Shown here piece by piece: positions 1 through 7,084 of a DNA stretch of 18,710 bases; positions within the stretch are counted from its first letter, which is position 1; each line of letters begins with the position of its first letter. The DNA is taken from assembly GCA_900766165.1 (NCBI GenBank), contig CAAFUK010000020.1:1-18710 (forward strand), read 5' to 3'. Below the pieces are notes generated by a model. That model was given only the letters and a program-made list of their open reading frames with translations. It was not told the DNA's origin and searched no databases. Source of the DNA: an uncultured Collinsella sp. (GTDB lineage: Bacteria > Actinomycetota > Coriobacteriia > Coriobacteriales > Coriobacteriaceae). The translations under genes were made by a program, and so were the position numbers.

Positions 1-1
1 G

Positions 2-90
2 CCTCCCGGCGCGTCCTCGGGCATGAGCGATATTTTGTTGCGCACTTCGTGCTGCAAAATATCGCTCCCCCTGCGGAATGCGCCGGGAGG
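2..90. repeat. Nested palindromic element A (long hairpin)
   Basis: Three nested inverted repeats share one centre. The outer arms are 2-12 and 80-90 (CCTCCCGGCGC and its complement, 11 bp). The inner arms are 25-37 and 55-67 (GAGCGATATTTTG and its complement, 13 bp). The tip at 40-52 reads GCGCACTTCGTGC. Between outer and inner arms lie GTCCTCGGGCATG (13-25) on the left and CCTGCGGAAT (70-79) on the right; these can pair with each other imperfectly. The same tip and flank sequences recur in element B (290-416) with entirely different arms. The element begins essentially at the window edge, so the outer arms may be longer than seen. It does not overlap any believable gene. It could be a mobile palindromic repeat, an RNA structure or a terminator of an unseen gene. 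Confidence 0.75.
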
Positions 91-169
91 GAACACCGAT
101 TCGGGGCCTGCAGATACATACTTCAGGCACAGTTCTCAAACATGTTCTGGGGGCTGATGCAAATTTGGT

Positions 170-188
170 GGCTCGGCTTTGCCGAGCC
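170..188. terminator. Hairpin, 8-bp stem with TTT loop
   Basis: GGCTCGGC (170-177) pairs perfectly with GCCGAGCC (181-188) around a TTT loop. On the plus strand it is followed by CTTATAT, a weak U-rich tract. It may be a terminator for a plus-strand gene lying left of the window, or part of a bidirectional terminator set together with the next hairpin. The direction cannot be decided from this window. Confidence 0.45.
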
Positions 189-198
189 CTTATATAAG

Positions 199-224
199 GA
201 GGCCGGAGCCAAAGCTCCGGCCTC
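199..224. terminator. Strong hairpin, 11-bp GC-rich stem
   Basis: GAGGCCGGAGC (199-209) and GCTCCGGCCTC (214-224) form a perfect 11-bp stem with a CAAA loop. The plus-strand sequence after it, ACTCAATTTCTC, is moderately T-rich, while the minus-strand continuation starts TCCTTATA. The shape fits an intrinsic terminator, more likely reading plus. It could also stop read-through of the opp operon from the other side. Confidence 0.5.
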
Positions 225-289
225 ACTCAATTTCTCATCAGATTAAGTGAGCGATCAAGGAATCGCACTCCCCCTGCCGAGTTACCGCA

Positions 290-416
290 GGGCCCGCCCT
301 GAAGTTATTTTTCAGAACACTCCGCAGGACGCAAGAAACCCCCGCCGCACGAAGTGCGCAGCGGGGGTTTCTTGCATGTCCGAGGACGTTCTGAAAAATA
401 ACTTCAGGGCGGGCCC
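290..416. repeat. Nested palindromic element B (very long hairpin) downstream of oppF
   Basis: The outer arms are a perfect 29-bp inverted repeat, 290-318 against 388-416. The inner arms are GCAAGAAACCCCCGC (331-345) against 360-375, with a one-base offset near the tip, and the tip at 347-357 is GCACGAAGTGC. Read on the minus strand the tip is TGCGCACTTCGTGC, identical to the tip of element A. The left flank is GTCCTCGGACATG (387-375), differing by one base from A, and the right flank is CCTGCGGAGT (328-319), also one base different. The arms of A and B are unrelated. It starts 16 bases after the oppF stop, so it is probably transcribed at the end of the opp operon. The inner stem (CCCCCGC...GCGGGGGTTTCTT on the minus strand) could act as the operon's terminator. 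Confidence 0.85.
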
Positions 417-432
417 GGACGAAAACAACCGA

Positions 433-1460
<1,028 letters not shown>

Positions 1461-1461
<1 letters not shown>

Positions 1462-2552
1462 TACGCCTCGCCTCCCTTCTTGGAATCCTTGCGCGTACGA
1501 GACGTCTCAGGAGCATTCTTGAGAAACTCGGGGTCACCGGAGTAGTGGCACGCAGAGTAATGACCAGACTCGGTGACAACGCGCTCGGGGCGCTGCTTGC
1601 GGCACTTATCGGTCGCATAGGGACAACGAGGCGAGAACACGCAGCCCTCGGGCAGGTTCATGAGCGAAGGCGGGTTGCCGTGAATCGGCGTAAGCGGCTT
1701 CTTCTCTTCGATGGCCTGCTCCGGGATGGAGCGGATAAGGCCCCAGGTGTAGGGGTGGCGGCTCTCGTAGAAGATTTCCTCAGCAGTACCGAACTCGACG
1801 GGACGGCCGGCGTACATAACCATGATCTTGTCGGCCATGTCGGCGACGACGCCCAGGTCATGCGTAATCATGATGATGGCGTTGCCGTTCTTCTCCTGCA
1901 TCTCCTGCATGAGCTCGATAATCTGAGCCTGAATGGTAACGTCCAGGGCAGTCGTGGGCTCGTCGGCAATCAGAATATCGGGATCGCAGGCAAGAGCCAT
2001 AGCAATCATGACGCGCTGACGCATACCGCCAGAGAACTGGTGCGGATACTCATTGACGCGCTTCTCGGGCTCGGGTATACCCACGAGGTCCAAAAGCTCG
2101 GTAGCGCGCTTGAGCGCCTCCTGCTTGGAGTAGCCACGGTGCAGACGAAGACCCTCGCCCACCTGCTTGCCAATCTTATAGACCGGGTTCAAGGAGGTCA
2201 TAGGATCCTGGAAGATCATCGCGATGTCGTTACCGCGAATGTGCTGCATCTCTTCCTCGGTCATCTCGAGGATAGAACGACCGCGATAGCGAACGTCGCC
2301 GCCCTCGATCTTTCCCGGAGGCATCGAGATAAGACCCATGATGGTCATGGCGGTCACGGACTTACCGGAGCCGGACTCACCGACGACGCCCAGGGTCTCA
2401 CCGCGATCGAGCGTGTAGGAGACACCGTCGACAGCGCGAACAACGCCATCCTCGGTGTGGAAATACATCTTAAGGTCATCGACCTCGAGCAGATGCTGGC
2501 CCTCGGGAACCGGCTGGTCCTTCAGGTCCACATAGTTCTTGTTCTTCTTCAT
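1461..2552 (-). CDS. oppD: Oligopeptide ABC transporter ATP-binding protein OppD
   Basis: Partner ATPase of OppF. The 363 residues show Walker A GESGSGKS (58-65), Q-loop IFQDPMTSLNP, signature SGGMRQR (174-180), Walker B ending IADE (195-198), switch His231 (ITHDLG) and the cysteine-containing C-terminal motif (GCVFSPRCPYATDKC, then C further on) typical of Opp/Dpp ATPases. It begins two bases after the oppC stop and ends in the TAATG overlap with oppF, so C, D and F are read as one unit. Its basic tail (SRTRKDSKKGGEA) extends slightly past the family core. The D-versus-F assignment rests on the GMRQR signature and gene order, which is usual for OppD. Confidence 0.93.
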
Positions 2553-2554
2553 CC

Positions 2555-3490
2555 TTATGCGTCCTTCATCTTGACGTCGAGGGCGTCGCGCAGACCGTCA
2601 CCCAGCAGGGTGAAGGCGAGCACCGTCGAGAGAATTGCCAGACCGGGCATGATCATCATCCAGGGAGCAGTCAGAAGATACTGCTGACCGTCCTGAATCA
2701 TGGAGCCCCACGAAGGCGTAGGCGGAATTACGCCCATGCCGAGGAAGGACAGAGCGGACTCGGTCAGAATGGCGCCACCAATGTTCATGGTCGCGTAGAC
2801 CACGATGGAGGCGACGGAGTTCGGGAAGATGTGACGCACGACGATACGAGCATCAGATGCACCCATCGCGCGCGCAGCATCAACATAGTCGTTTTCCTTG
2901 ACGGTCAAGATCGCAGAGCGGAAGACGCGCGCAATCGAAGGCCAGCCGAGAATACCGATGGCGATAAAGACGTTCTGAAGACCGCGGCCGATAACGGCGA
3001 TCATGGCGACAACGAACAGCACGTACGGGAACGCCAGGAAGATGTCCGCACAGCGCATGATGATCGTATCCCAGATGCCGCCGTAGAAACCGGCCAGAGC
3101 ACCCATGACCAGACCGATCAGCGTGGAAATCGCGGTGGCCATAATTCCGACAGACAGCGAAACGCGCGCACCGTAGATAACGCGGACGAGAATGTCGCGA
3201 CCAAGGGCGTCGGTGCCAAACGGGTGCTCTGCACACGGAGCCAACAGCGACGTCTCGGCCATGGTGGTCGAGTCGGAAGCCGTCGGCGAACCGAGCCAGG
3301 GCTTAGCCCACAGATCTGCGGTCAGGGCAACCAAAACGACGATGATGATCCAGCAGACACCGATAACGGCGAGCTTGTTCTTGCGAAGACGCTTAAAAGC
3401 GTCGCCCCACAGCGTGCGGGACTTGGCGGGAGCAGATGCGGCCTTGGTGGCGGTAGCCTGCTCCTGAGACTGAGAATCAGTTTCCTGCAT
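2555..3490 (-). CDS. oppC: Oligopeptide ABC transporter permease OppC
   Basis: Second membrane subunit of the peptide permease. The 311-residue protein starts with a polar cytoplasmic tail of about 35 residues (rich in Gln, Ser and Ala), then a transmembrane segment (AVIGVCWIIIVVLVALTA), an extracytoplasmic loop with the family motif FGTDALGRDILVRVIYGARVS, and four or five further membrane segments. The ATPase-coupling EAA loop is visible as DYVDAARAMGASDARIVVRH, followed by IFPNSVASIVV. These are standard features of BPD_transp_1 permeases of the DppC/OppC type. A good ribosome site, GGGAGG, precedes the ATG in the 14-base gap after oppB. Confidence 0.93.
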   Translation of the reverse strand: MQETDSQSQEQATATKAASAPAKSRTLWGDAFKRLRKNKLAVIGVCWIIIVVLVALTADLWAKPWLGSPTASDSTTMAETSLLAPCAEHPFGTDALGRDILVRVIYGARVSLSVGIMATAISTLIGLVMGALAGFYGGIWDTIIMRCADIFLAFPYVLFVVAMIAVIGRGLQNVFIAIGILGWPSIARVFRSAILTVKENDYVDAARAMGASDARIVVRHIFPNSVASIVVYATMNIGGAILTESALSFLGMGVIPPTPSWGSMIQDGQQYLLTAPWMMIMPGLAILSTVLAFTLLGDGLRDALDVKMKDA

Positions 3491-3504
3491 GAGACGTACC
3501 TCCC

Positions 3505-4542
3505 TTAGGCCTTATCCGACGGACCGCCAAGGCGGATGCGCGGGTCGAGGAATGCATAGCTAATGTCGACGAGCAGGTTGATCACCATGACGACGACAAC
3601 GATGAGCGTAACGCCGCCCATAACGATGGGCCAGTCACGCATGCTAATGGCGCGATAGACCTCATAGCCGATACCGGGCCAGTTAAAGACCGTCTCGGTC
3701 AGGATGGCACCCGAAAGCATGCCGCCAAAGTCGACACCAATATAGGTAACGACGGGGATGAGTGCATTCTTAAGCGCATGCTTGATGATGATCGCGCGAT
3801 TGGAGAGACCCTTGGCCTTTGCCGTACGGATGTAATCCTGGTTCATGACGTCAAGCAGCTGCGAGCGCATAATGCGGGCGGCGTAAGCGGTCGAAACCGA
3901 AGCCAGCGTAATGGTCGGAAGCACATAGTGCATCCAATCCTGATACTGAGAGCTGGAACCGCCGGCACCCGAGATCGGCATGGAGATTGCACCGCCCGTG
4001 GCGTCCTTGAGGATGACGCCAAAGAACAGCTGCAGCAACATACCGAGCCAGAAGGCCGGGACCGCAACGAGGATCGACGTGGTGAGCGTTACCAAAATAT
4101 CCCAGAAGGAATAACGCTTTACCGCCGAAATGATACCCGCACCGATACCCATGATTGCCTCGAGCACGATGGCGCACGCGGCAAGTTTGATCGTATACGG
4201 ATACTTCTGGGCAAAGATATCCGTAACCGGCAGCTTGCGCTGATACGAATTGCCCAGATCGCCATGAAGCAGGCCGTTCATGTAATACAAGTAACGGTCC
4301 ACGAGCGACGTTTGAACGGGATCGCCGTTCTCGTCAAGGATCGCGTTGCCGTCCTCGTCCGACTGGACCAGGTGATAGCGGACGCGAAGCTGAAGCTCCA
4401 CCTCGGGGGACAGAGCCTTGTCTCCACCGATCAGCTTGATCGGATCTCCCGGCACGATATTCTGGAGGGCGAACAGAATCAGCGTAACGCCCAAAAACAC
4501 CGGGATGAACTGAAGCACACGTTTAACGATGTACTTACCCAT
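3505..4542 (-). CDS. oppB: Oligopeptide ABC transporter permease OppB
   Basis: First membrane subunit of the peptide pore. It has 345 residues, with an N-terminal membrane segment (VLQFIPVFLGVTLILFALQNIV), a large periplasmic-side loop (about residues 30-95, with GDLGNSYQRKLPV) and five more membrane spans. The coupling loop QDYIRTAKAKGLSNRAIIIKH is followed by ALKNALIPVVTYIG, as in OppB/DppB. The start ATG is preceded by GGGGAG at good spacing. It is separated from oppA by a 156-base gap containing two hairpins, while B, C, D and F are tightly packed; this is the common arrangement where the binding protein is made in excess. Confidence 0.93.
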   Translation of the reverse strand: MGKYIVKRVLQFIPVFLGVTLILFALQNIVPGDPIKLIGGDKALSPEVELQLRVRYHLVQSDEDGNAILDENGDPVQTSLVDRYLYYMNGLLHGDLGNSYQRKLPVTDIFAQKYPYTIKLAACAIVLEAIMGIGAGIISAVKRYSFWDILVTLTTSILVAVPAFWLGMLLQLFFGVILKDATGGAISMPISGAGGSSSQYQDWMHYVLPTITLASVSTAYAARIMRSQLLDVMNQDYIRTAKAKGLSNRAIIIKHALKNALIPVVTYIGVDFGGMLSGAILTETVFNWPGIGYEVYRAISMRDWPIVMGGVTLIVVVVMVINLLVDISYAFLDPRIRLGGPSDKA

Positions 4543-4572
4543 ACCACTCCCCTATCTAGGGATTAACCTAAA

Positions 4573-4602
4573 TGGGATGCCGATCGCCAGACCGGCATCC
4601 CA
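4573..4602 (-). terminator. Hairpin between oppA and oppB (partial terminator)
   Basis: TGGGATGCCG (4573-4582) and CGGCATCCCA (4593-4602) form a perfect 10-bp stem with a 10-base loop. Reading in the direction of transcription the stem is followed by TTTAGGTT, a short T-rich tract. It lies after oppA and about 30 bases before the oppB start, so it probably reduces read-through and sets a high OppA to OppBCDF ratio. Confidence 0.6.
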
Positions 4603-4651
4603 AAATTACCATCAGCCAGTTTACCCCAGGTTAGGGAGAACTGTATGTTTC

Positions 4652-4685
4652 CCATGAGGTCTACGTAAATACTTGACCCTCACGG
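4652..4685 (-). other. Stem-loop just after oppA stop
   Basis: In the transcribed strand CCGTGAGGGTC (4685-4675) pairs with GACCTCATGG (4661-4652), leaving one bulged G and one G.U pair, with a 13-base loop. It starts 13 bases after the oppA stop codon and has no T-tract. Such intercistronic stem-loops often protect the upstream mRNA from 3' exonucleases; that role is an inference here. Confidence 0.4.
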
Positions 4686-4698
4686 AAGCTGCAAACTC

Positions 4699-6375
4699 TT
4701 AGGCGAGCTCAGCGGTACCCAGCTCGGCATGCTTCTGCGGATCGACATAGAGGTGCTTGATGCGATCGGAGCCGACGATGGTGTGCGTGTAGAACATCAC
4801 CGGGATGACCGGGCAGTCGGCAGCGACCATTGCATCGGCCTCCTGCATCTTAGCGACGCGCTCCTCGTCGTCAACAATAGTACGAGCCTCGTCGACCTTG
4901 GCGTCGAACTCGGGGTTGCTGTAACCAGAGCGGTTGTCGCCACCGAGGGAGTCGGAGTGGAACAGCGGATACAGGAAGTTGTCCATGATCGGGTAGTCGG
5001 CAATCCAACCCAGACGACCGAACTGATAGTTAAAGTTCTGATACTGCTCGAGCAGGGCAGACCACTCGGGGGTATCGGAGACAGCGGTAACGCCAACCTT
5101 GGCGAGGTCGCCGATGATGGACTCCATGATCTCCTTGTGACCGCCGTCCTGGTTGTAGGAAAGGGTCACGCTAATGCCACGATCCCCGTTAGCGCCAGCG
5201 GGAGCAACCTTGTCGAGGTACTCGTTAGCCTTGTCGACATCGTAGGCGCAGAACTCCCATGCGCCCTCCTTGTAGCCATCGATGCCCGGAGGAACAATGC
5301 CGTCGGCAGGGGTACGGGTACCCTTGAAGATGGTCTTGCAGATGGCCTCACGGTTGATGGCCAGGGAGATGCCCCTACGCAGGTCGGCGTTGTTGAACGG
5401 CTCGGCCGTGGTGTTGCAGGTCAGATAGTACGTGGAAGGCTCGGCGCCGAGCAGCATGCGCTCGCCGTCACCCATGGTGTAGCCGTCCTTGGACACGCCG
5501 CGATCCTTCTTGGCGGCATCGATCTGAGCAACGGGAACGTCGCAGACATCGAGGTTACCGGCCTGGAACTCCTTGTAAGCAGTCTCCATGTCCTTGATGA
5601 CCTGGAAGTGGATGCCATCGATCTTGGCCTTGTCGCCATAGTAATCGTCGAACTTCTTGAGGTTGATCTCCTGACCATCCTCCCACTTGCCGTCCATCAT
5701 GAACGGGCCGTTACCGACCGGTGCAAGATAGAAGCTCTTGACATCGGACTCGGCGCACTCGGGAACCGGGGCCAGAGCCGGGTGAGAGGCGACGAAGGGG
5801 AAGTCGGCGTAAGCGGAAGACAGCTTGACGACGAGGGTCTCATCGTCGGGGCAAGTAACACCGCTGAGCTCGGTAGCGTTACCGGCAAGCAGGTCGTCAT
5901 AGCCCTCGACCATAGAAAGGTGATAGGAGACCTCGGAAGGGCCGTACTCGGTAGCGATGGCCGACTTGGTGTTGACCAGACGCTCCCAACCGAGCTTGAA
6001 GGACTTGGAGGTAACGTCGTCACCGTTGTGGAACTTGGCCTTCTTGATCTTGAAGGTGAACTCGGTGGCGTCGTCGTTGGCCTCAAAGGACTCGCAAGCC
6101 AGCGGAACGATCTCGCCCTTCTCGGCGTCATAAGAGGTCAGAGCATCAAAGAGCTGGTACTCGACCTGAGTGCCCTGGTCCTCCTGGACGTTATAGGGGT
6201 CGATGCAGACCGGGTTGTTGATGTAGAAGTTCAGCGTCGAACCGGACTCAGAACCGGAAGCGTCGCCGCCCTTCTTGCCGCATGCGGCAAGAAAAGCCAT
6301 GGAGCTCGCAGCAAGGGTACCGCCGACAAAGGCGCGACGACCCATAACGGGCTGGTGGAACATAGAATCAGCCAT
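4699..6375 (-). CDS. oppA: Oligopeptide-binding lipoprotein OppA (SBP family 5)
   Basis: Extracytoplasmic receptor that captures peptides and delivers them to OppBCDF. I chose the ATG at 6375 because AAGGAGG stands just upstream and the protein then opens with a lipoprotein signal; a longer frame to 6522 exists but its extra 49 residues look like untranslated leader. From this start it has 558 residues. The signal contains twin arginines (MGRRAFVGG, 11-19), a hydrophobic stretch and a lipobox LAAC with Cys32, followed by a Gly/Ser linker, so it may leave by the Tat route and be lipid-anchored. The rest matches SBP_bac_5: the DPYNVQEDQGTQVEYQLFDAL region near the N terminus, a central DADLRRGISLAINRE-type block (here NNADLRRGISLAINREA) and FYTHTIVGSD near the end. 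First gene of the opp operon. Confidence 0.9.
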   Translation of the reverse strand: MADSMFHQPVMGRRAFVGGTLAASSMAFLAACGKKGGDASGSESGSTLNFYINNPVCIDPYNVQEDQGTQVEYQLFDALTSYDAEKGEIVPLACESFEANDDATEFTFKIKKAKFHNGDDVTSKSFKLGWERLVNTKSAIATEYGPSEVSYHLSMVEGYDDLLAGNATELSGVTCPDDETLVVKLSSAYADFPFVASHPALAPVPECAESDVKSFYLAPVGNGPFMMDGKWEDGQEINLKKFDDYYGDKAKIDGIHFQVIKDMETAYKEFQAGNLDVCDVPVAQIDAAKKDRGVSKDGYTMGDGERMLLGAEPSTYYLTCNTTAEPFNNADLRRGISLAINREAICKTIFKGTRTPADGIVPPGIDGYKEGAWEFCAYDVDKANEYLDKVAPAGANGDRGISVTLSYNQDGGHKEIMESIIGDLAKVGVTAVSDTPEWSALLEQYQNFNYQFGRLGWIADYPIMDNFLYPLFHSDSLGGDNRSGYSNPEFDAKVDEARTIVDDEERVAKMQEADAMVAADCPVIPVMFYTHTIVGSDRIKHLYVDPQKHAELGTAELA

Positions 6376-6471
6376 GCCATCCTCCTTATGAGATAGGACA
6401 AAGTAAGTTCGGTCGGGCAACGTCAAGACAGCCCAATCGAACCATTCAAACGCGGTCCGCCGTTTTGGCTG

Positions 6472-6500
6472 GTTATACAAAGCGGGCCAACGTATTGCAA
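6472..6500 (-). promoter_or_regulatory. Candidate oppA promoter with overlapping palindrome
   Basis: On the minus strand TTGCAA (6500-6495) and TATAAC (6477-6472) are separated by exactly 17 bases, matching four and five of six positions of the sigma-70-type boxes. Transcription would begin near 6465, leaving a leader of about 90 bases. The -35 box sits inside a perfect 12-nt palindrome, GTATTGCAATAC (6492-6503), which would be a natural operator site. The terminator of secG ends at 6611, so the opp operon needs its own promoter in this interval. Confidence 0.5.
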
Positions 6501-6610
6501 TACAGTAGCGCATTTTATGCACGATTTGGGGCTAATTCCGGTTAACGGTCGAGATTTTCTTTAGTTGGGCGAAGTATATGAGGATATTTTGACTCTGTTA
6601 CAAATATGTA

Positions 6611-6643
6611 AACAAAAAGGGCCCCGCACATGCGAGACCCTTT
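6611..6643 (-). terminator. Intrinsic terminator of secG
   Basis: Read on the minus strand, AAAGGGTCTCGCA pairs with TGCGGGGCCCTTT (two G.U pairs, ATGT-type loop) and is followed by TTGTTT. It lies about 25 bases after the secG stop. Stem, loop and T-tract together make a textbook Rho-independent terminator. Confidence 0.85.
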
Positions 6644-6665
6644 ACAAACGTATAAGCGCCGATGC

Positions 6666-6920
6666 TTAGTAGCCGACGATACCCTGCGGGAAGAAGAACA
6701 TGCACAGCACGACGCACACGGCAAACACGACAGCCATGATGACGGTCAGGCGGTCAAGGTTCTGCTCCATAACGCCCGTGGCAGAGCTGGAGTTATACAG
6801 CGAGCTGGCAATCATATCCGAAACGCCGGTACCCTTACCGGAATGCATCAGGACGAGAATCGTCAGCGCCACGGCAGAAACAGCCCAAACGACAAACAGA
6901 AGAATCTGGAACGGACCCAT
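6666..6920 (-). CDS. secG: Preprotein translocase subunit SecG
   Basis: Small membrane subunit of the SecYEG channel that aids protein export. It has 84 residues, normal for SecG, with two membrane helices (about 3-25, ILLFVVWAVSAVALTILVLM, and 57-78, LTVIMAVVFAVCVVLCMFFF) and the conserved connecting segment MHSGKGTGVSDMIASS (usual form LLQxGKGxGLGxxFGG). AAGGAG lies 8 bases before the ATG. secG following the pgk-tpiA block is common in Gram-positive bacteria. A terminator precedes it after gpmI, so it probably has its own promoter; an extended -10-like TGGTACAGT (6965-6957) is present, giving a leader of about 30 bases. Confidence 0.92.
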   Translation of the reverse strand: MGPFQILLFVVWAVSAVALTILVLMHSGKGTGVSDMIASSLYNSSSATGVMEQNLDRLTVIMAVVFAVCVVLCMFFFPQGIVGY

Positions 6921-6956
6921 AGATAAGCTCCTTAATAGAACAGTTCAAACTCCAGT

Positions 6957-6965
6957 ACTGTACCA
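6957..6965 (-). promoter_or_regulatory. Possible extended -10 of secG promoter
   Basis: TGGTACAGT on the minus strand combines a TGn extension with TACAGT (four of six). No good -35 box is seen at the right distance. It is the best candidate in the 104 bases between the gpmI terminator and secG. Confidence 0.3.
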
Positions 6966-7024
6966 CAATCCCCCGCTCTCCCCTACCTGCCACTCAAGGA
7001 CGGGGTGGAAATGGCAGAAATACC

Positions 7025-7059
7025 AAAAAGGGGGTTGTCCGGTTGTGGACAACCCCCTT
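7025..7059 (-). terminator. Intrinsic terminator of gpmI
   Basis: Perfect 13-bp stem between 7028-7040 (AAGGGGGTTGTCC) and 7047-7059 (its complement), with a 6-base loop. On the minus strand it ends in CCCCCTTTTTGG, giving a T-tract. It lies about 26 bases after the gpmI stop and ends the pgk-tpiA-gpmI transcript. Confidence 0.9.
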
Positions 7060-7084
7060 GCTAGAAAACGGTATTTGTTTTCTA

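Larger units (their letters stand above)
92..289. other. Gene-free spacer with small hairpins
   Basis: I see no credible gene here: the short open frames cross perfect hairpins and lack a convincing ribosome site. Besides the two stem-loops listed separately (170-188 and 199-224) it holds a 12-nt perfect palindrome, CCTTATATAAGG (188-199), lying exactly between them. A stretch at 249-290 (GAGCGAT, then ATCGC and TCCCCCTGC) resembles the inner part of element A and could be a decayed partial copy. That last point is weak, because the matching blocks are short. Confidence 0.5.

Noticed and set aside
2..416. CRISPR-like repeats
   Set aside because: There are only two related units, in opposite orientation, with variable arms and no regular spacers or cas genes.
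4729..6396. Open frame of 555 codons on the plus strand opposite oppA
   Set aside because: It mirrors oppA, a clear family member; long antisense frames arise from the strong codon bias at high GC, and its translation (rich in Val, Leu, Gly and Asp) has no family features.
6376..6522. Longer oppA N terminus starting at 6522
   Set aside because: It would bury the lipoprotein signal 49 residues inside the protein and includes the proposed promoter; ATG 6375 has a strong ribosome site.
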